Source: Saprospiraceae bacterium (GTDB lineage Bacteria > Bacteroidota > Bacteroidia > Chitinophagales > Saprospiraceae). From it: 64,000 nucleotides of DNA. Shown one piece after another: positions 56,610 through 64,000 of this stretch (position 1 is its first letter; the number at the start of each line of letters is the position of its first letter). The stretch spans positions 166,001-230,000 of the forward strand of contig JADKGF010000002.1 in NCBI GenBank assembly GCA_016717105.1, given 5' to 3'. A program made the translations under genes and the position numbers. Below the pieces are notes generated by a model. It made no database searches. It saw only the letters and a program-made list of their open reading frames with translations, and was not told the origin of the DNA.

Positions 56610-57710
56610 ATGATGCGGACTCATTTTTTATATTTAATCGTGCTTTTGTTTGCTTGGTCCAATGATTTGGATGCACAAAAATTGCATTATTCTTACTATC
56701 AGTTTGCTCCATTGGATGTAAATCCAGCAAACTCAGGAGCTTTTTCAGGCTCTTATAGAGTAAGTGGTATTTACACAAAAAAGGGATTTCAAATTGCTGA
56801 ACAAGGTTATCAGAATTTGAGCATATCTGCCGATGCGCCTATTGTACGCGGAATCAGAAAACAGGATTGGATCGGTGTCGGTCTGAAAATGGATGTGATA
56901 AATGATGCTAATAACTCAGGAACAAGGTATCTAGATGATCTGAATGCACCGAAACCTGGCGTTATAAATTGGGTGTTTTTTAAAGTATCCGCTGCGTATC
57001 ACCTTTCATTGGACAAAAAGCAAACAAATATCCTCACATTGGGTGCGCAAATGGCTTCATCTACTAGAACTTATAATTTCAATATAAATGATTCCAGAGC
57101 AGGCATTTTGTTTGGAAATAATTATTTTCTAAATCATTATCAAAAAACATATGCATCACAAAATGACACTAAATTTAAATATAAAGACCTTGTTGTAGGT
57201 TTATTATTTAATGCGCGCCGCAAAAAATCAGATCTTCGTCTTGGATTTGCATTAGATGGACTACTAGGAGCAAAAGTAGGTTTTTCGAGCAATTCCGCCG
57301 GTTCAGCGGTAAATAAAGACAGTGTAGAGACTAGAGACCTTGGCCTAAATATCCATGGCGAATATAGAATGGATATAACCCCAAGAACCAGCATCATCCC
57401 AGGCTTCTATTATTACAGTGTCGGAAATGCAAATGCCTTCAATGTAAATACACATGCTTGGTATCAGTTCAATCCGGATATGGATTTCAGAGGTAGTGTC
57501 GGTTTAGGTGTACGTAATCTAAGAGATGTGATTGTATATGTTGGTGCTGAAATGAAAGATATACAAGTTGGGTTTGCTTATGATCTCAATATAGATTCGC
57601 GAGCGATCGGAAGTAGTGGTTTGGGTGGATTTGAACTCAGTGCAAAATATATAGGTAAGATATACAAAAAGCCTAAAGTTAAACCAATTATTTTCTGTCC
57701 TAGACTTTGA
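56610..57710 (+). CDS. PorP/SprF-family type IX secretion outer-membrane protein
   Basis: 366 residues with a signal peptide (HFLYLIVLLFAWSNDLDAQ). The PorP/SprF pattern is present: YYQFAPLDVNPANSGAFSGSYRVSGIY near the start, IGVGLKMDVINDANNSGT, and AAYHLSLDKKQTNILTLGAQ, ending with barrel strands (IQVGFAYDLNID ... GGFELSAKYIG). These barrels work with T9SS; SprF-type copies are paired with type B cargo. The next gene encodes the usual PorE-like OmpA partner, 37 bases away. A TATCTTTC box (56576-56583, one mismatch) may be its promoter. Confidence 0.9.
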   Translation: MMRTHFLYLIVLLFAWSNDLDAQKLHYSYYQFAPLDVNPANSGAFSGSYRVSGIYTKKGFQIAEQGYQNLSISADAPIVRGIRKQDWIGVGLKMDVINDANNSGTRYLDDLNAPKPGVINWVFFKVSAAYHLSLDKKQTNILTLGAQMASSTRTYNFNINDSRAGILFGNNYFLNHYQKTYASQNDTKFKYKDLVVGLLFNARRKKSDLRLGFALDGLLGAKVGFSSNSAGSAVNKDSVETRDLGLNIHGEYRMDITPRTSIIPGFYYYSVGNANAFNVNTHAWYQFNPDMDFRGSVGLGVRNLRDVIVYVGAEMKDIQVGFAYDLNIDSRAIGSSGLGGFELSAKYIGKIYKKPKVKPIIFCPRL

Positions 57711-57747
57711 TTTCTATCTCTTTTAATCAGGAAAATTGAATAATATT

Positions 57748-59746
57748 ATGATCTTTAATAAATTATATACTTTAATATTTTTATTTTTTGTTAGCCTTGT
57801 AGTGCAAGCGCAGCCTGTCACTTCGACTACATACGAAGTAAAGTTGGAAACTGCAGTAAATGCGGCGGAAAACAATGACTATTTGACGGCAATCGAGTGG
57901 TTTGAAGAAGCATATAAGGAGTCAAAAGATCCTTATTTACAGATTTCTATCGGAGATATGTACATGTTATTGCGCGATTATGCCAAAGCAGAAAAAATAT
58001 ACGAGCGAGTAATAAAAAGAGACAAAAGAGACGAATTTTTTGATATCAAATTGGACTATGCCAAGGCACTTAAAGCACAAGGAAAGTACAAAATGGCACT
58101 CGATGAATTTAATTATTTTATTACAACCACAGAAAACGATTCGCTTAGAAATGATGCCAAAATCGAATTGCAAGGTATCATGCTCATGGAGAAATACCCT
58201 GAAAATATCGAAGCTTCTGTATCCTTTGCGAATGAACCTGTAAATTCACCTTCAGCAGAATCTTCGCCAGCTTTGTACAATGATGGAACATTGTATTTTA
58301 CAAGCCTAAATTCCAAAGAACCAGTTACTTTGGATGGTAGCGAAGGAGAATATCATTCAAAAATTTATGTAGCATCTAGGACACCACAAGGTGATTTTGC
58401 AAATTCAACTGCGCTCGAAGAAGCTATAAATAGGGTAGATTTCTTTAATTCTGGCGTGTCATTTTCTGAAGATGGCAATCGTATGTATTTTACAAGGGAA
58501 AAATATATCAATAACGGTGTATCTAGTGCACAAATATATTTGTCAAAGAGAGAAGGCGATAAATGGGGCACGCCTTATCCAATAGAGTCACTCAACAATG
58601 ATTTCAGGTCGCGACATCCTTATGAAGGTGAGTTGTTCGGCCAGAAAGTGTTGTATTATATCTCAGACATGCCAGGCGGATATGGTGGATATGACTTGTA
58701 TTATGCTACGATCAGTGGTGATAATTACGGTACTGCAGTCAACCTAGGGAATGTCATCAATACAAATAAAAAACGAAAGCTCTCCTTTTTATAAAGATGG
58801 TACACTCTACTTCAGTAGTAATGGTCATCCAGGTATGGGCGGCATGGATATATATTATGCACAATGGGATGGTAAGAAATGGAGTGAACCAGCTAATATG
58901 GGCTTCAATTACAACACTTCTTATGATGACATATTTTTAAGATTTAATCAAGGAGGAACAGCGGGATTTTTAGTATCTAATAGATTGCATAAGGATAAAA
59001 AGAAATTTAAAAATACCGAGACTTGCTGCGATGATATATATTTGATTCAAATCAGGGATTTGGTTGTTGATCTTAAAGCAATAGTCAACAATGATAAAGG
59101 TCCGCTCGAAGGTGCGACAGTTGAGTTGTATGAAGGCAATAAAAAAGTGCCAAGTGATAGCAAAACTAATTTCTTGAGCAATGATTTTTCATTTCTTCTA
59201 GATACAGACAAGGCTTATACCGCCGTAGTCACCAAAGAGGGATATTATCCAGATACGATTAGTTTCAATACAAACGGCATTTTTGACGATTATACAGTAA
59301 GTAAAACAGTCACGTTGAAGCCTAAACCTGAAGCTCCAAAACGTACTGTATCTAGAAATGAACCGATCACACTTCATAGCATATATTTTGATTTCAATGA
59401 TGATAAAATCTTGCCTGAAGCCGAGAAGGATTTGTTGTATCTTAAATCACTTATGGATCAATATCCTGACATGGTGATCGAGTTATCATCACATACAGAC
59501 AGTAGAGGAGACAATGATTTCAATAAAAAGCTTTCGCAACGTAGAGCAAACTCAACAAAAACATGGCTGATAGAAGAAGGCGTAGCTTCGTCCAGAATCA
59601 AAGCTGTAGGATATGGCGAGACTAAATTGCTCAATAAGTGCAAAGACAAAGTCAAATGTACTGAAGAAGAGCATCAGCTAAACAGACGATCTGAATTTAA
59701 AATCATTGCAGGTCCTCAAACCATAGAAATCAAAGGAGAAGATTGA
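57748..59746 (+). CDS. PorE-like OmpA-family protein with TPR and PD40 repeats (frameshifted)
   Basis: The ATG at 57748 starts the signal peptide (MIFNKLYTLIFLFFVSLVVQAQ). TPR-like helices follow (AAENNDYLTAIEWFEEAYKES; KAEKIYERVIKRD), then PD40 propeller repeats (SSPALYNDGTLYFTSLNSK; GVSFSEDGNRMYFTREKY). The frame breaks at the A6 run 58768-58773. Removing one A gives NVINTNKNESSPFYKDGTLY, and reading continues through a carboxypeptidase-regulatory-like domain to an OmpA peptidoglycan-binding domain (SIYFDFNDDKILPEAEKDL; LSSHTDSRGDNDFNKKLSQRRA; NRRSEFKI). The corrected length is about 666 residues. This is the layout of PorE, which ties the T9SS to peptidoglycan. It follows SprF in one operon. 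Confidence 0.9.
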
Positions 59747-59771
59747 TAAGTTTCTAGCAAAATATAAATTA

Positions 59772-60659
59772 TCAATTGCGCTTATCTAAGCCCCAAAGAA
59801 GTTTTTCGCTGAGTGTTTTCATGAAAGACTGTCCTTTCAGATAGATGAATTGGATTTGGAATGCGCCTTTTGTGATTTCTATTCGGTGCTCTGATGTAAT
59901 AGTTTCATACCTTGAGTCAAGGGTACACATGAAACTATCAGATCTGCCTTCTACTTTCAAAGTTATTTTTTTGGTATCTGGTATTACAATCGGTCTCACA
60001 TTCAAGTTGTGTGGAGCGACTGGAGTTATCACAAAATTATTGGAATCTGGAAAAATAATTGGTCCTCCACAACTGAGCGAATAGCCTGTAGATCCTGTAG
60101 GTGTACTCACAATGATACCATCTGCCCAATATGAATTTAATAAGACATCATCCACGTATGTATGAATCGTAATCATGGAAGATGTGTCTCTTTTATTGAG
60201 TGTGAAGTCATTGAGTGCATATGGAAAGGAAGAAAAAAGCGGAAGATTACAACTTATGCCCAAGATGGATCTAGAAAAAATGGAATAATCTTTTTTAACC
60301 AATTGGGTAATGGCTTTTTTGATGAATTTTTTTTCCACATTGGCCAAAAAACCCAATCTACCTAAGTTGATACCTAAAATGGGAATAGGCAGATTTTTTA
60401 TAAGCGTGATGATCTTTAGGATAGTACCATCGCCACCAAGCGTAATAGCCCCGTCAGGTTGGATTTCGCACAATTCTTTGTGATACTCAAATGTCAAATG
60501 GTCACAAAACCGATCAGAAAACTTATTGATTTCCTTCAGAAAAGGTCGAAAAACATATAAAATTATACCATTTTCGGTAGCGCTATCCAGTAATGATGCA
60601 ACAAACTCAAAATCAGCAGCATCTTTTATCTGGTGTCCATATATGATTACCTTTGTCAT
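59772..60659 (-). CDS. nadK: NAD kinase
   Basis: 295 residues. NadK phosphorylates NAD to NADP. Motifs: DGAITLGGDGTILKII (GGDGT), ILGINLGRLGFLANV, LNDFTLNKRDTSSMI, and the signature WADGIIVSTPTGSTGYSLSCGGPII, followed by PVAPHNLNVRPIVIP. It starts 3 bases after the stop of a TetR-family gene on the same strand, so both are probably transcribed from the promoter at 61376-61383. Confidence 0.94.
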   Translation of the reverse strand: MTKVIIYGHQIKDAADFEFVASLLDSATENGIILYVFRPFLKEINKFSDRFCDHLTFEYHKELCEIQPDGAITLGGDGTILKIITLIKNLPIPILGINLGRLGFLANVEKKFIKKAITQLVKKDYSIFSRSILGISCNLPLFSSFPYALNDFTLNKRDTSSMITIHTYVDDVLLNSYWADGIIVSTPTGSTGYSLSCGGPIIFPDSNNFVITPVAPHNLNVRPIVIPDTKKITLKVEGRSDSFMCTLDSRYETITSEHRIEITKGAFQIQFIYLKGQSFMKTLSEKLLWGLDKRN

Positions 60660-60662
60660 ATA

Positions 60663-61334
60663 TCAAAAGGATCTGGTTCTGAACATATGACTAGCGATCT
60701 TCAAATTCAAGGTTTTTAATTCCTTAAGACTTACTTTAAATAATGGTGTAGCGTTCATACCTGAAGCACTGATTACCTTGACATAACCTATTACCATTGT
60801 CCAACCATGCAAGGTCGCAAGCATGGGATCCAAGGTAGTCTGGATGCTGCCATCCCGTTTGCCTCGCTCGATTTCTTTTACTGTAAGTTTGAATGGCAGA
60901 TTTTGGATGTCTTGCAATTTGACATAATAAATACTGTCTTTGACGGCCTCTGTAAGTTTGGCTTCATTGGTACCATCTGATGTGGAGCGCACCATTGAGA
61001 AATAGTCTAAAAGCGCCTCTGAATACAAGAAATTTTTTTCGCAAAAAGACATAAAGGTATCAAAGATAGAAATCACACAATCTAGGCCAGTTTTGTCTTT
61101 GTTATGGTCAATCGTTTCGTAATATTTTTCGATGAGCAATTGCAGTGCCTTGAAAGTTACAGCAAGATAAAGGTTTTCCTTTGACTGAAAATACGTGTAT
61201 AGTGTCACCTTTGTGATTTCAGCATCTTTAGCGATATCTTCCATCTTGGCATTTTTAAAACCAACACGTTCAAATACCCTTTCTGCGGCATTAATAATTA
61301 TTGACTCTTTAAGACTTTTCTTTTTATCCTTCAT
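60663..61334 (-). CDS. TetR-family transcriptional regulator
   Basis: 223 residues from the ATG at 61334, preceded by AGAGGAAG, which may act as a ribosome binding site; the longer frame starts at a TTG. The N-terminal TetR helix-turn-helix reads IIINAAERVFERVGFKNAKMEDIAKDAEITKVTLYTYFQSKENLYLAV. The C-terminal ligand-binding part is all-helical with no recognised ligand. It is co-transcribed with nadK. A -7 box lies 42 bases upstream. Target genes are unknown; autoregulation, and hence control of nadK, is possible. Confidence 0.88.
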   Translation of the reverse strand: MKDKKKSLKESIIINAAERVFERVGFKNAKMEDIAKDAEITKVTLYTYFQSKENLYLAVTFKALQLLIEKYYETIDHNKDKTGLDCVISIFDTFMSFCEKNFLYSEALLDYFSMVRSTSDGTNEAKLTEAVKDSIYYVKLQDIQNLPFKLTVKEIERGKRDGSIQTTLDPMLATLHGWTMVIGYVKVISASGMNATPLFKVSLKELKTLNLKIASHMFRTRSF

Positions 61335-61375
61335 TTGCTTCCTCTGTAAATATTCCAATCACACATTTTCTGTTA

Positions 61376-61383
61376 CAAAGGTA
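61376..61383 (-). promoter_or_regulatory. Bacteroidota -7 box (TACCTTTG) of tetR-nadK
   Basis: On the minus strand 61383-61376 reads TACCTTTG, an exact TAnnTTTG match, 41 bases before the ATG at 61334. Confidence 0.55.
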
Positions 61384-61476
61384 GTATATTAACCTGAAAT
61401 TTGAATCTATTATATATTCAAATGCTTAATTCTGTTTTAATGTTGAACATCTATAATTAGTGAATATGAAAATAGC

Positions 61477-62736
61477 TTATTTGGAAAGTGTATCTTGATC
61501 GGCCTTGGTATATGCAAGGTACCAAGCCCAAGAAACAAAAAATGCGTAAATAAAAATCGGAAGCTGGCCTTCAAGATGTGTTTCATAAGCAAAACTGAAA
61601 GCCGCTGGTATAAAAATGCCCATAAACCATGTATTCTCTCGAAGGTAGCTTACAAATAATGGGTAAAATAGGTGCAGTAAAACGATGATCAATCCTATAA
61701 TACCGCCTGATGCCCAATAAATTACAAACTGACTACTCGGCAAAAAGTAATTTTTCTTTTCGATTTGCGGCATCTTAGCCTCATACCATTCAGCCATGTG
61801 GGTATCGAGCCTACTGAATCCTACGCCTGTGTATGGATTGGCCTTGATGATGTCCTTACCGGCAAGTAAAGAGTAGTATCTGATCGCATCACTGAGCCCT
61901 TCACGATATTCACCTTTACTGTAATGTTCGAAGTCGTATCGCATAAAATTCACCCCTTTCTTTGAGTGAGGAATATTGGTCGCAGCCAAATATAAACTTA
62001 GACCCAAAAAGATAGTAATGACTGGGAAATACCATTTTTTACCTTTGGGAATAAGATAGTAACTGACTAAAATCGCTGATAAATATAAGGTGATCAATCC
62101 TGTTTTTGACCCGAGATAATGTAAAAATATACCTTGGAAGATTATGTAAAAAATTAGGGCAAACCGATAATACTTATTTTTGTTCGTTTTAAATTCATAA
62201 ACTGCCAAAACCATACTTATAACGGTCACCCAACTAATTCTGATATGATCACCATAGGACAAAACTGGCATTACTTTCGAATATTTATAAGAATCTATGA
62301 TGTCGCTCGCATTGTTGAAATAATAACTTAAGCTGTACAATGTCGAAAATGTCATACAACATATCACCAATCTATGGATATAACTTATAGCTTTTTCTCG
62401 CGGACTCAAGGCAAAAATAAATGAAGGGAACAATATCAAAACAAGTTTCATCACGCCTCTTTCATTAAAAAAATATATGCCTTCATAATACAAATCACTG
62501 AGTACAACCAGAATGGACATTGCCATAAAAGTGGTCATCCATCGGTCTCTGAAAAGCCAAGCAATATTTTTTATTTTGGCTACAGCGTAGATACCTGCGA
62601 GTATAAATCCTAGGTTGCAAACGACCCGATTGTACAAGAATCCTACAAATAGAAACAAAATAGCAGTTGCCGCCACCATATTCCAAATGGTCGGTGCGTC
62701 GATTTTGCGATGTAAAGCTTGGTTTTCGGTCAGCAT
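61477..62736 (-). CDS. O-antigen ligase / Wzy-family polymerase membrane protein
   Basis: 419 residues with about ten to twelve membrane helices (for example MVAATAILFLFVGFLY, GVMKLVLILFPSFIFAL, VVITIFLGLSL-type segments). The long extracytoplasmic loop carries the O-antigen ligase family features: ATNIPHSKKG, then YSLLAGKDIIKANPYTGVGFSRLDTHMAEWY and SSQFVIYWASGGIIGLIIVLLHLF, where the Gly-x-Gly and following His region belong to the Wzy_C domain. It would transfer or polymerise surface polysaccharide. It stands alone on the minus strand and is divergent from pheS, so its polysaccharide partners are not in the window. Confidence 0.82.
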   Translation of the reverse strand: MLTENQALHRKIDAPTIWNMVAATAILFLFVGFLYNRVVCNLGFILAGIYAVAKIKNIAWLFRDRWMTTFMAMSILVVLSDLYYEGIYFFNERGVMKLVLILFPSFIFALSPREKAISYIHRLVICCMTFSTLYSLSYYFNNASDIIDSYKYSKVMPVLSYGDHIRISWVTVISMVLAVYEFKTNKNKYYRFALIFYIIFQGIFLHYLGSKTGLITLYLSAILVSYYLIPKGKKWYFPVITIFLGLSLYLAATNIPHSKKGVNFMRYDFEHYSKGEYREGLSDAIRYYSLLAGKDIIKANPYTGVGFSRLDTHMAEWYEAKMPQIEKKNYFLPSSQFVIYWASGGIIGLIIVLLHLFYPLFVSYLRENTWFMGIFIPAAFSFAYETHLEGQLPIFIYAFFVSWAWYLAYTKADQDTLSK

Positions 62737-62857
62737 TGTACTATTTAACGAAGGACAAGGTATTATATTTTTAACATTATTGTTTTATCTCTTATTACTC
62801 AATTCAAATTTCAACTATTTCCTATCTTTACACCGTTTTTAATCTTAATACATCGAA

Positions 62858-63895
62858 ATGTCATCAGAAATATTCGCAAAAGTACAGAGAGTTTTGGAAA
62901 TCTTACATACAGAAACCATAACCGATGCTACGTCACTTGAATCTTTTCGTATAAAATACCTAGGATCGAAGAATGAAATTAAGGCGCTTTTTGGCGAAAT
63001 AAAAAATGTAGATAACGACCGCAAAAAAGAATTCGGACAATTGCTGAATGACCTCAAGCAAGCGGCAGAAGAAAAATTTGAATTATTCAAAGAGCAACTC
63101 GAAAGCACATCTGGAAGTCAAAGTGCTACTGATCTAGACCTTACTGCCCCTGTAGAGATGTTTTCTTCAGGCTCCAGACATCCTGTTTCACTTATTCTCA
63201 ATAAAATTATCAATATCTTCGGTCGTATCGGTTTTACAGTGGCTGAAGAAAGAGAAATAGAAGATGATTGGCACAATTTTTCGGCTATGAATACGCCCGA
63301 AGATCATCCGGCCAGAGATATGCAAGATACATTTTATCTTAAGGACTCGACGACGGAACTATTGCGTACGCATACATCATCTGTCCAGGCGAGAATAATG
63401 ACTACTCAAAAACCACCGATCAGAATCATAGCACCGGGCAGAGTATATCGCAATGAGACCATTTCGTCTAGGTCGCACTGTCAGTTTCATCAGGTAGAAG
63501 GCTTATATATCGACAAGAATGTATCTTTTGCAGATATGAAACAAACATTGCTATATTTTGCAAGAGAGATGTATGGTCCACAAGCTGAGATAAGGTTGAG
63601 ACCTAGTTTTTTCCCGTTTACAGAGCCGAGTGCAGAGATGGATGTGTATTGGGGATTGAATAATGAAGATGATTATCGCATTACCAAAGGTACTGGCTGG
63701 CTCGAAATCTTAGGTTGTGGTATGGTCGATCCAAATGTACTAATCAATTGTGGCATCGATCCTGAAGTATATAGTGGTTTTGCCTTCGGTATGGGTATCG
63801 AAAGACAAGCCATGCTCCAATACAAAATCACTGATATTAGACAGTTGTTTGAAAATGATGCAAGATTTCTAAGGCAATTTAGTGGTGTGATTTGA
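62858..63895 (+). CDS. pheS: Phenylalanyl-tRNA synthetase alpha subunit
   Basis: 345 residues, full length. The N-terminal coiled coil (ESFRIKYLGSKNEIKALFGEIKNVDNDRKKEFGQLLNDLKQAAEEK) is followed by the class II core: GSRHPVSLILNKIINIFGRIGF, NTPEDHPARDMQDTFYL, LLRTHTSSVQARIM (motif 2 region), PGRVYRNETISSRSHCQFHQVEGL, and motif 3 GFAFGMGIERQAML. A TATCTTTA box (62823-62830), one base off TAnnTTTG, lies 27 bases upstream. The stop overlaps the start of the next gene by one base. pheT is not in the window. Confidence 0.96.
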   Translation: MSSEIFAKVQRVLEILHTETITDATSLESFRIKYLGSKNEIKALFGEIKNVDNDRKKEFGQLLNDLKQAAEEKFELFKEQLESTSGSQSATDLDLTAPVEMFSSGSRHPVSLILNKIINIFGRIGFTVAEEREIEDDWHNFSAMNTPEDHPARDMQDTFYLKDSTTELLRTHTSSVQARIMTTQKPPIRIIAPGRVYRNETISSRSHCQFHQVEGLYIDKNVSFADMKQTLLYFAREMYGPQAEIRLRPSFFPFTEPSAEMDVYWGLNNEDDYRITKGTGWLEILGCGMVDPNVLINCGIDPEVYSGFAFGMGIERQAMLQYKITDIRQLFENDARFLRQFSGVI

Positions 63896-64000
63896 TGGAA
63901 AAAGGTCGCAAACTTGCCATTTTTTCCACGGTTATAGCGGCTATTTTATGGAGTACAGGCGGATTATTCATCAAGCTGCTGCCACAAGATGCGATGACTA
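63895..64000 (+). CDS. EamA/DMT-family transporter (3' partial)
   Basis: The ATG at 63895 overlaps the pheS stop (TGATG). The 35 readable residues, MEKGRKLAIFSTVIAAILWS then TGGLFIKLLP, match the first helix of drug/metabolite transporter (EamA) proteins, in which the W-S-x-x-x-x-x-K pattern is typical. The gene runs off the window. Substrate unknown. Confidence 0.75.
   Translation, partial: MEKGRKLAIFSTVIAAILWSTGGLFIKLLPQDAMT

Overview
The window is a chromosomal segment of a Bacteroidota bacterium, most likely from the Saprospiria. The evidence is the number of type IX secretion (T9SS) cargo proteins with a C-terminal sorting domain (YPNP / FPNP motifs), a PorP/SprF plus OmpA (PorE-like) pair, TAnnTTTG -7 promoter boxes in front of many genes, low GC, and Bacteroidota-type versions of S1, CcmB/C/D, MnmG, EF-G2 and a sigma-54 activator. 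No rRNA, tRNA, CRISPR array, prophage or insertion sequence was seen.

Layout. 1-2028: 3' part of rpsA (S1) with an extra helix-hairpin-helix tail. 2179-9671 (minus): a five-gene operon of exported proteins: two purple-acid-phosphatase-like metallophosphoesterases, a YHYH protein, a protein of unknown function and a double DUF1566 protein. Divergent from it, 9905-11481: a BlaI-type repressor, an M56 (BlaR1-like) sensor peptidase and its probable C-terminal part, with palindromes in the shared intergenic region. 11601-14804 (minus): GMC oxidoreductase and malic enzyme. 14973-20582: mnmG, a zinc ribbon protein, a DUF433/DUF5615 toxin-antitoxin pair, fumC and a DUF3089 lipoprotein. 20576-25216 (minus): priA, a SpoU methyltransferase and pyrG. 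25447-31697: DUF4833, an outer-membrane barrel, waaA, the heptose kinase and a PA-domain T9SS cargo. 32322-40950: carA, eno, ftsB-like, sucD, nadC, a hypothetical gene, ccmB-ccmC-ccmD and glutamate dehydrogenase. 41195-46182: a Cys-rich lipoprotein and two large T9SS cargo proteins. 46194-49568 (minus): miaB, a Uma2 protein and a sigma-54 activator. 49769-55297: phosphoglucomutase, two small heat-shock proteins (minus) and an EF-G2 paralogue. 55363-64000: DUF2279, SprF plus PorE-like, tetR-nadK, an O-antigen ligase, pheS and the start of an EamA transporter.

A dominant technical feature is about 21 single-base insertions or deletions, mostly in homopolymers. They split conserved housekeeping genes (mnmG, pyrG, waaA, carA, sucD, ccmB, miaB, pgm and others) at points where one added or removed base restores the family sequence. 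This looks like uncorrected long-read error rather than gene decay, so I annotate these as single genes with a frameshift and give the site.

The most interesting biology: the secreted phosphoesterase/YHYH operon facing a BlaI/M56 sensor; an 11-bp tandem repeat at the start of a lipoprotein gene whose copy number sets the reading frame; an EF-G2 whose catalytic G3 histidine is phenylalanine; a candidate sigma-54 promoter in front of an hsp20 pair; an S1 protein carrying a helix-hairpin-helix tail; and a CcmC with a large extra domain.
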